From contig JAHBMJ010002038.1 in assembly GCA_018398765.1 (NCBI GenBank), positions 7,501-18,842 of the forward strand: 11,342 bases of DNA. Reading direction: 5' to 3'. This stretch comes from Chromera velia. Taxonomy: Eukaryota; Sar; Chromeraceae. The notes under the pieces are model-generated. The model was not told where the DNA came from and ran no database searches. It was given only the letters and a program-made list of their open reading frames with translations. This document shows, one piece after another, positions 10,601-11,342 of this stretch. Every line of letters begins with the position of its first letter. Within the stretch, counting starts at the first letter, position 1. The translations under genes were made by a program, and so were the position numbers.

Positions 10601-11257
10601 CTCCTGCCTGCAGGGGTGTGACTGAGAACATCATGCTTGGCCAGCTGGCTCCAATCGGCACCGGAGCTTTTGGCGTTCTGATCGACGAAAAGAAACTCGA
10701 GAAGGCGAACGCGTTGGTAGACATCCAGGGCGACACAACGGTTTACCCCGGCACATCCTCAGGTAGGTCGGTCGGTCGGTTTTTTTGGCGGGGGGGGGCA
10801 TTCATTCCCTTCTGAGGGTTGTGGATTATTTTGGTTTGTGTGTGTGCAAATGCGCTGTGTGGGTCTTCGTCTTGGTCTCTCTCATTGGCGGAGGGAGAGA
10901 CAGACACGAGATCAAATAAATAAATGCCTTTGAAGGATTTCAGGTTGAGCGGAGGAAAAAAAAAAGAGGCAGGCAGGACATTATGGTTCTGAGGCGGCTT
11001 AAATCACGCGGCCCCGACGATGCGAATGGATCTCTTCCTTTCCCTTCGTTTTCTTTTCTATTCTCTCTCTCTCTCTCTCTGTCTGTCTGTCTGTGTTTGT
11101 GCGTGTGTATGTGTATGTGTGCATGTATGCAGAGGGCACCGGAGGTCTCTCTCCCGACGACTCGTCGGACTTCATGAGTGGGCCAGGGGGAGGCAGAGGA
11201 CCGGACGGGGGCAGAAGAGATCCGACGTCTGTCCAGTCTCGGTACGGATGGCTGCAG
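16..11257 (+). CDS. RPB1: DNA-directed RNA polymerase II largest subunit RPB1, internal part, 26 exons
   Basis: RPB1 forms, with RPB2, the catalytic core of nuclear RNA polymerase II, which transcribes mRNA genes. The exons encode 927 residues covering the end of the foot, the trigger loop, the cleft, the jaw and the start of the CTD linker. Seen directly: [17 protein letters not shown] (trigger loop), [57 protein letters not shown] and [16 protein letters not shown]. From knowledge of the families, this series is the Pol II form: TRHG.NRS followed by [10 protein letters not shown] is RPB1, not RPA1 or RPC1. The N-terminal half (clamp, DFDGD active site, bridge helix) and the heptad CTD lie outside. 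Every junction keeps frame. The piece is about 300 codons longer than expected because of a second jaw-like module (exons 14-19). The least certain boundary is the start of exon 19. Confidence 0.97.
108..441 (+). other. Intron 1 (334 nt)
   Basis: Noncoding. It holds a pyrimidine tract of TTTTC units near 126-154, about 290 nt upstream of the acceptor, so it is not the acceptor tract. I see no RNA gene or second reading frame with support. Confidence 0.8.
442..538 (+). CDS. RPB1: RPB1 exon 2: FVFPDGEP...[17 protein letters not shown]
   Basis: Encodes [20 protein letters not shown] then [12 protein letters not shown]. It aligns without gaps to yeast [29 protein letters not shown] and human [30 protein letters not shown], part of the foot of RPB1. 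The acceptor is ATCAG at 437-441 and the donor is GTCCGT at 539 (phase 0). The PDGE turn and the RIIQ.A helix are the conserved parts. Confidence 0.93.
539..982 (+). other. Intron 2 (444 nt)
   Basis: Noncoding, with several C/T-rich stretches (545-700 and 905-980), the last leading into the CTGCAG acceptor of exon 3. Frames open across it show no conserved residues. Nothing else seen. Confidence 0.8.
983..1069 (+). CDS. RPB1: RPB1 exon 3: [18 protein letters not shown]
   Basis: Encodes [20 protein letters not shown] then LDNGLTVVP. It corresponds to yeast PSDLTIKDIVLGVKDLQENLLVL, where the conserved piece is the V.GVK.L helix and the following hydrophobic strand. The acceptor is CTGCAG (ends 982) and the donor is GTCAGT at 1070, with phase 0 on both sides. 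The longer open frame that starts upstream in another phase is a shadow. Confidence 0.88.
1095..1129. repeat. (TG)n followed by (AG)n microsatellite, intron 3
   Basis: Alternating TG changes directly into alternating GA. Such compound tracts recur through the introns. Confidence 0.9.
1307..1447 (+). CDS. RPB1: RPB1 exon 4: [17 protein letters not shown]...[13 protein letters not shown]
   Basis: Encodes 47 codons including [27 protein letters not shown] and AILFVLGE. It aligns to yeast [40 protein letters not shown] and human QENATLLFNIHLRS, the long helices leading to the trigger loop. The acceptor TTCAG ends at 1306. The donor GTGAGT at 1448 is followed by more GTGA-type repeats. Phase is 0 on both sides. 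Confidence 0.95.
1448..1897 (+). other. Intron 4 (450 nt) opening with GTGA/GTGG repeats
   Basis: The donor GTGAGT continues as imperfect GTGA, GTGG and AGTG units to about 1530. The 3' end has a run of ten C before the CGCAG acceptor. The open frame on the other strand here is built from the repeat and is not a gene. Confidence 0.8.
1898..1942 (+). CDS. RPB1: RPB1 exon 5: [15 protein letters not shown], helix before the trigger loop
   Basis: A 45-nt exon that ends in PAEM; the next exon starts VGTIAAQS. Together they give [12 protein letters not shown], equal to the invariant PGEMVG.LAAQS of RPB1. To keep frame the donor must be GTTGGT at 1943. The better-looking GTATGT four bases later (1947) would shift the frame and give G-R-H instead of G-T-I. 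The acceptor is CGCAG (ends 1897), after a run of C. Confidence 0.92.
2224..2361 (+). CDS. RPB1: RPB1 exon 6: trigger loop
   Basis: Encodes 46 residues starting [20 protein letters not shown] and ending [11 protein letters not shown]. This is the trigger loop, the mobile element that closes on the incoming NTP and positions it for catalysis. The NTP-contacting residues known from yeast (Gln1078, Leu1081, Asn1082, His1085) are all present; the His codon is at 2287-2289. The following segment [15 protein letters not shown] matches yeast ASKKVTSGVPRLKEI. The acceptor is CTGCAG (ends 2223). The donor GTCTGT at 2362 is the first unit of a long CTGT repeat. Confidence 0.98.
2362..2431. repeat. (CTGT/CTGC)n tetranucleotide repeat starting at the donor of exon 6
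   Basis: About 70 nt of CTGT and CTGC units. The repeat starts at the very first base of the intron, so the splice donor is its first GTCT unit. Confidence 0.95.
2656..2816 (+). CDS. RPB1: RPB1 exon 7: [11 protein letters not shown]...[14 protein letters not shown], cleft
   Basis: Encodes [13 protein letters not shown], a helix with [20 protein letters not shown], and [13 protein letters not shown]. It aligns to yeast MKTPSLTVYLEPGHAADQEQ and the following IEHTTLKSVTIASEIYYDPDP. This is the conserved cleft strand-helix-strand after the trigger loop. The acceptor is TGCAG (ends 2655). The donor is GTCCGT at 2817, phase 2 (AC), completed by G of exon 8 to give Thr. Reading through the donor soon reaches a stop at 2839, so the intron is required. 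Confidence 0.96.
2817..3229 (+). other. Intron 7 (413 nt)
   Basis: Noncoding, T/G-rich. It contains a second in-phase acceptor for exon 8 at 3210-3211. No other feature seen. Confidence 0.75.
3230..3257 (+). CDS. RPB1: RPB1 exon 8: (T)WTVIEEDNN, 28-nt exon with tandem acceptors
   Basis: Encodes WTVIEEDNN, the counterpart of yeast STVIPEDEE that follows YDPDPR. The preferred acceptor is the AG at 3228-3229, which gives [17 protein letters not shown] with no extra residues. An upstream acceptor (TGCAG ending 3211) is also in phase and would add six residues (CMDVNR). The donor is GTCAGT at 3258, phase 0. The exon is very short, but its fit between exons 7 and 10 supports it. Confidence 0.8.
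3341..3432. repeat. (CA)n imperfect microsatellite, intron 8
   Basis: About 90 nt rich in CA units with interruptions. It is the only long CA-oriented tract on this strand; most others are TG. Confidence 0.9.
3495..3518 (+). CDS. RPB1: RPB1 exon 9: 24-nt microexon NDGSPLPL
   Basis: Eight codons between GCAG (ends 3494) and GTATGT (3519), phase 0 on both sides, so it can be included or skipped without frame change. It falls in the variable stretch between TVIEED and the FW strand of the jaw, where RPB1 proteins differ in length. Support is splice-site quality and phase only; sequence conservation cannot be judged. Skipping would join exon 8 to exon 10 directly. Confidence 0.6.
3601..3642 (+). 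CDS. RPB1: RPB1 exon 10: [14 protein letters not shown], jaw (first copy)
   Basis: A 14-codon exon between CACAG (ends 3600) and GTCTGT (3643), phase 0 on both sides. It takes the place of yeast IIQLHFSLLDEE or human WVNVYYEMPDFD, the strand before SPWLLR. The same small exon seems to recur as exon 15 ([15 protein letters not shown]), sharing TFW after three hydrophobic or small residues, with the same phases. Confidence 0.85.
3643..4088 (+). other. Intron 10 (446 nt) with a C run and one undetermined base
   Basis: Holds a run of about 21 C with an N at 3786, which marks a hard-to-sequence homopolymer in a draft assembly. The stretch 3963-4062 has a GTGATGA and a CTGA about 90 nt apart, but no pairing ends, so I do not call a snoRNA. 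Confidence 0.75.
3772..3792. repeat. Poly-C run with undetermined base
   Basis: Twenty C and one N (3786). True length is uncertain because of the ambiguous base. Confidence 0.9.
4089..4175 (+). CDS. RPB1: RPB1 exon 11: [23 protein letters not shown], jaw (first copy)
   Basis: Encodes [20 protein letters not shown] then [18 protein letters not shown] is a hallmark of the RPB1 jaw (yeast QSPWLLRLELDRAAMNDKDL, human [20 protein letters not shown]). The acceptor is TGCAG (ends 4088) and the donor GTGAGT at 4176, phase 0 both sides. Exon 16 is its diverged twin. Confidence 0.97.
4381..4479 (+). CDS. RPB1: RPB1 exon 12: [13 protein letters not shown]...LVLRIRLRR, jaw (first copy)
   Basis: Thirty-three codons ending [16 protein letters not shown]. 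It aligns to yeast VGERIKQTFKNDL and SEDNDEKLIIRCRVVR, and to human NDDNAEKLVLRIRI. The acceptor is TGCAG (ends 4380) and the donor GTCAGT at 4480, phase 0 both sides. Exon 17 has exactly the same length and phases and shares 10 of 33 residues in a gapless alignment, including the final R-R-L-R pattern. Confidence 0.97.
4480..4983 (+). other. Intron 12 (504 nt)
   Basis: Opens GTCAGTCAGTG. A frame from 4590 to about 4722 is open after a TCAG, but its likely donor (GTCAGT at 4697) would leave phase 2 against the phase 0 of exon 13, so inclusion would break the gene. I treat the whole as intron. Confidence 0.7.
4984..5180 (+). CDS. RPB1: RPB1 exon 13: acidic linker and [24 protein letters not shown], jaw (first copy)
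   Basis: Starts [19 protein letters not shown], passes an acidic stretch (AENEDEDDA), then gives [20 protein letters not shown] followed by [11 protein letters not shown]. It aligns to yeast MLKKIENTMLENITLRGVEN and the next IERVVMMKYD. The acceptor is TCCAG (ends 4983). The donor is GTCGGT at 5181, phase 2 (CG). The adjacent GTGGGT at 5185 would leave phase 0 and not fit exon 14. The phase 2 end also fits exon 20, discussed in the findings. Confidence 0.95.
5181..5635 (+). other. Intron 13 (455 nt) with a short tandem direct repeat
   Basis: It lies at the junction between the canonical jaw and the extra module. It holds two identical 21-nt copies beginning GCGGTTGTGAAC at 5288 and 5320. No coding signal. 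Confidence 0.75.
5288..5340. repeat. Two 21-nt direct repeats, 32 nt apart, in intron 13
   Basis: Copies at 5288-5308 and 5320-5340 are identical, starting GCGGTTGTGAAC and ending CTCGATTG, with a short GT-rich spacer. It looks like a recent local tandem duplication. Confidence 0.9.
5636..5951 (+). CDS. RPB1: RPB1 exon 14: linker opening the extra jaw-like module
   Basis: A 316-nt exon reading [19 protein letters not shown], a hydrophobic stretch [16 protein letters not shown], an acidic Gly/Pro-rich low-complexity region around 5800-5870, and a tail [15 protein letters not shown]. The start YNPRSGDF resembles the loop of yeast VPSPTGEY that follows the KVFM strand. The tail WTDVEDDWP matches WTVIEEDNN of exon 8, and both exons end there in phase 0. 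The stretch [13 protein letters not shown] may echo [12 protein letters not shown] of exon 7; this is weaker. The acceptor is CGCAG (ends 5635) and the donor GTGGGT at 5952. Another frame is also open here and is regarded as a shadow. Confidence 0.82.
5952..6484 (+). other. Intron 14 (533 nt)
   Basis: Noncoding. If the extra module had a twin of microexon 9, it would lie here; I cannot point to one. The end (6425-6475) has repeated GATG/GTGATG units before the CTGCAG acceptor. Confidence 0.7.
6485..6529 (+). CDS. RPB1: RPB1 exon 15: [15 protein letters not shown], extra jaw module
   Basis: Fifteen codons between CTGCAG (ends 6484) and GTCGGT (6530), phase 0 on both sides. It parallels exon 10 ([14 protein letters not shown]): the same TFW core, nearly the same length, same phases and same place in the exon order. 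I called it mainly from this parallel and from the fit between exons 14 and 16. Its function is inferred only from position. Confidence 0.72.
6548..6592. repeat. (TC)n(TG)n microsatellite, intron 15
   Basis: Pure TC changes to pure TG, starting 18 nt inside the intron after exon 15. Confidence 0.92.
6751..6799. repeat. (CCTA)n and (TG)n tract before exon 16
   Basis: About five CCTA units then some 14 TG units. The TG ends at the GGGCAG acceptor of exon 16, so the usual pyrimidine tract is replaced by TG. Confidence 0.9.
6804..6896 (+). CDS. RPB1: RPB1 exon 16: [25 protein letters not shown], extra jaw module
   Basis: Thirty-one codons, [20 protein letters not shown] then [11 protein letters not shown]. 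It aligns without gaps to exon 11 over 25 residues ([12 protein letters not shown] against [12 protein letters not shown], then the K-E rich helix), with about 7 identities. The hallmark SPWLLR is lost (SDSVQR here). The acceptor is GGCAG (ends 6803), directly after a (TG)n tract; the donor is GTAGGT at 6897. Phase 0 both sides, as in exon 11. Confidence 0.82.
6897..7367 (+). other. Intron 16 (471 nt)
   Basis: Noncoding, with (TG)n, (GA)n and (GTGA)n tracts at 7152-7226 and a CAAT tetranucleotide repeat at 7327-7343 shortly before the acceptor of exon 17. The frame open across 6774-7217 is partly repeat-derived and not conserved. Confidence 0.75.
7152..7226. repeat. (TG)n / (GA)n / (GTGA)n compound repeat, intron 16
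   Basis: Three repeat types follow each other without unique sequence between them. Confidence 0.9.
7368..7466 (+). CDS. RPB1: RPB1 exon 17: [23 protein letters not shown]...IRLRLRK, extra jaw module
   Basis: Exactly 33 codons, the same length and phases as exon 12. The helix [13 protein letters not shown] matches [18 protein letters not shown] matches SDDNS, and VIRLRLRK matches VLRIRLRR. Compared with yeast VGERIKQTFKNDL and LIIRCRVVR it is clearly the same fold element. The acceptor is AGCAG (ends 7367) and the donor GTGAGC at 7467. This is the strongest single piece of evidence for the jaw duplication. Confidence 0.9.
7571..7634. repeat. (TC)n(TG)n microsatellite abutting the acceptor of exon 18
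   Basis: About 29 nt of TC and 35 nt of TG run directly into the CAG at 7635-7637. The repeat itself must serve as the 3' splice-site tract. Confidence 0.93.
7638..7903 (+). CDS. RPB1: RPB1 exon 18: linker and [20 protein letters not shown], extra jaw module
   Basis: A 266-nt exon. It starts [20 protein letters not shown], continues through a Gly-rich linker, and ends [20 protein letters not shown] with [12 protein letters not shown]. The C-terminal helix pair parallels exon 13 ([18 protein letters not shown]): [19 protein letters not shown] aligns without gaps, allowing for weak identity. The acceptor is GCAG (ends 7637), after a long (TC)n(TG)n tract. The donor is GTGAGT at 7904 (phase 2, GA), followed by more GTGA units. 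The reading frame stops at 7905-7907 if not spliced. Confidence 0.85.
8056..8130 (+). CDS. RPB1: RPB1 exon 19: [20 protein letters not shown], extra jaw module; 5' end uncertain
   Basis: Encodes [20 protein letters not shown] and YCLC. It parallels the strand [12 protein letters not shown] of exon 13 and yeast IERVVMMKYD. The 3' end is firm: donor GTGAGT at 8131, phase 2 (TG), completed by C of exon 20. The 5' end is not. The strong acceptor CTGCAG (ends 7991) does not fit the phase left by exon 18 and leads to a stop at 8043-8045 in that frame. The AG at 8054-8055 fits the phase and gives the best alignment but has a poor context (CGAG). Confidence 0.6.
8193..8247 (+). CDS. RPB1: RPB1 exon 20: [18 protein letters not shown]
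   Basis: Encodes [18 protein letters not shown], matching yeast EPEWVLETDGVNLSEV and human LQEWILETDGVSLMRV, the strand that closes the jaw and returns to the cleft. The acceptor is TGCAG (ends 8192), with one base (C) completing the split codon. The donor is GTCTGC at 8248, phase 0. It is the first clearly canonical exon after the extra module. Confidence 0.95.
8531..8596 (+). CDS. RPB1: RPB1 exon 21: [22 protein letters not shown]
   Basis: Encodes the 22 residues V-L-V-Q followed by [18 protein letters not shown]. It matches human [20 protein letters not shown] and yeast GIDPTRIYTNSFIDIMEV. The acceptor is TCCAG (ends 8530) and the donor GTGGGT at 8597, phase 0 both sides. An AG inside GTTCAG (8541) is an alternative acceptor but would break the frame. 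Confidence 0.95.
8597..8962 (+). other. Intron 21 (366 nt)
   Basis: Opens GTGGGTGGGTAGGTGGG, a tetranucleotide run on of the donor. Contains a TGTA repeat at about 8896-8920. No gene seen. Confidence 0.8.
8896..8920. repeat. (TGTA)n tetranucleotide repeat, intron 21
   Basis: About six TGTA units, about 40 nt before the acceptor of exon 22. Confidence 0.85.
8963..9048 (+). CDS. RPB1: RPB1 exon 22: [11 protein letters not shown]...[10 protein letters not shown]
   Basis: Encodes [19 protein letters not shown] then SFDGSYVNY plus two bases of Arg. It matches yeast VLGIEAGRAALYKEVYNVI and [10 protein letters not shown], and human LGIEAVRKALERELYHVIS. The acceptor is CTGCAG (ends 8962). The donor is GTAGGG at 9049, phase 2. 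This is one of the best conserved segments of the cleft in all multi-subunit polymerases. Confidence 0.97.
9049..9661 (+). other. Intron 22 (613 nt, longest), CTGT-repeat rich
   Basis: Contains three blocks of CTGT repeat (see the repeat entry). The open frames on both strands here are translations of the repeat (SVCLSVCL or RQTDRQTD) and are not genes. Confidence 0.85.
9252..9424. repeat. Three blocks of (CTGT)n, intron 22
   Basis: Blocks at about 9252-9277, 9290-9363 and 9404-9424. The second and third are each preceded by ACATATAGT, so that unit is duplicated along with the repeat. Confidence 0.92.
9662..9747 (+). CDS. RPB1: RPB1 exon 23: [28 protein letters not shown]
   Basis: Encodes [20 protein letters not shown] then HGINRSDK plus one base of Gly. 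It matches human [25 protein letters not shown] and yeast TSVTRHGFNRSNTG. The acceptor is ACAG (ends 9661) and the donor GTAAGT at 9748, phase 1. The intron before it is the longest in the window (613 nt). Confidence 0.97.
9748..10247 (+). other. Intron 23 (500 nt)
   Basis: Opens GTAAGTAAGTG. Middle part unique in sequence, the 3' part T-rich. No coding or RNA feature supported. Confidence 0.8.
10248..10329 (+). CDS. RPB1: RPB1 exon 24: [26 protein letters not shown]
   Basis: Encodes [20 protein letters not shown] then GERDEI and two bases of Arg. It matches yeast [20 protein letters not shown] and human [20 protein letters not shown]; the [10 protein letters not shown] signature separates RPB1 from RPA1 and RPC1. 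The acceptor is TTCAG (ends 10247) and the donor GTCAGT at 10330, phase 2. Confidence 0.97.
10614..10762 (+). CDS. RPB1: RPB1 exon 25: [24 protein letters not shown], end of catalytic body
   Basis: Encodes [20 protein letters not shown] then [18 protein letters not shown] and [11 protein letters not shown]. The first half matches yeast [20 protein letters not shown] and human [20 protein letters not shown], the last conserved block of RPB1, near the clamp base. The rest corresponds to the variable region that starts the CTD linker. The acceptor is CTGCAG (ends 10613) and the donor GTAGGT at 10763, phase 1. Confidence 0.97.
10763..11132 (+). other. Intron 25 (370 nt)
   Basis: Opens GTAGGTCGGTCGGTCGG, then short T and G runs, a run of A near 10955, and a (TC)n/(CTGT)n/(TG)n tract before the TGCAG acceptor of exon 26. 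No gene seen. Confidence 0.8.
11059..11127. repeat. (TC)n, (CTGT)n and (TG)n tract, intron 25
   Basis: Compound repeat leading to the TGCAG acceptor of exon 26. Confidence 0.88.
11133..11257 (+). CDS. RPB1: RPB1 exon 26 of window: Gly/Asp/Ser-rich CTD linker
   Basis: Encodes [20 protein letters not shown] followed by [21 protein letters not shown]. It has the composition of the flexible linker between the polymerase body and the CTD. No YSPTSPS heptad is present yet. The acceptor is TGCAG (ends 11132) and the donor GTAGGT at 11258, phase 0. The frame and phase fit exon 25, giving [13 protein letters not shown]. It is not conserved enough to confirm by family comparison, so the call rests on splice sites, phase and composition. 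Confidence 0.75.
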
Positions 11258-11342
11258 GTAGGTGGGTGGCGGGCGTGGTGTGGTTCTCCGGGAGCTGCAG
11301 GGGGGGAGTCGGAGACTCTCTCTCCCTCTTCCTCCCCCCCCC

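Noticed and set aside
1-11342. Bacterial or phage accessory system, CRISPR array, or insertion sequence
   Set aside because: All conserved coding belongs to a spliced nuclear gene. The tandem repeats are microsatellites with no spacer structure, and no transposase or terminal inverted repeats are seen.

Overview
The window is an internal piece of one eukaryotic, intron-rich, plus-strand gene: RPB1, the largest subunit of RNA polymerase II. I resolve 26 exons (positions 16 to 11257) joined by GT-AG introns. They sum to 2,781 nt, which is 927 codons in one continuous frame. Both ends of the gene lie outside. The first exon already corresponds to the foot region (roughly yeast Rpb1 residue 920), and the last reaches the linker before the C-terminal heptad domain, which is not in the window. 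No other gene is supported on either strand.

Layout. Exons 1-4 (16-1447) encode the foot-side part of the cleft region. Exons 5-6 (1898-2361) encode the invariant trigger loop with its Gln, Leu, Asn and His. Exons 7-13 (2656-5180) encode the cleft strand and a complete jaw (Pfam 'RNA_pol_Rpb1_7' type) with an intact SPWLLR motif. Exons 14-19 (5636-8130) add 298 codons that are best read as a second, diverged jaw module. Exons 20-25 (8193-10762) return to canonical RPB1: the WILDTEG strand, the VDP..TTSND motif, the FDGSYVNYR and ITRHGINRS motifs, the [10 protein letters not shown] helix and the [11 protein letters not shown] switch/clamp end. Exon 26 (11133-11257) is a Gly/Asp/Ser-rich linker.

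The main discovery candidate is the tandem jaw duplication. Exons 10/15, 11/16 and 12/17 match in order, similar length (14/15, 29/31, 33/33 codons) and intron phase, and the ends of exons 8/14 and 13/18 also match, while the sequences are strongly diverged. The extra block is phase-symmetric. Joining exon 13 directly to exon 20 would keep frame and restore an ordinary single-jaw RPB1, so alternative splicing could give two polymerase forms.

A second oddity lies in the introns. All 26 donors have G at +5 and 11 have C at +3. Fifteen begin with GT at +1, +5 and +9, so the splice site runs on as a tetranucleotide repeat. Introns are about three quarters of the sequence and are full of (TG)n, (TC)n and (CTGT)n tracts.

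Organism: a protist. Many short exons, moderately high GC and microsatellite-rich introns would suit an alveolate alga such as a chromerid, but a stramenopile or other lineage is not excluded. No in-frame TAA, TAG or TGA occurs in the exons, so the standard code is adequate.
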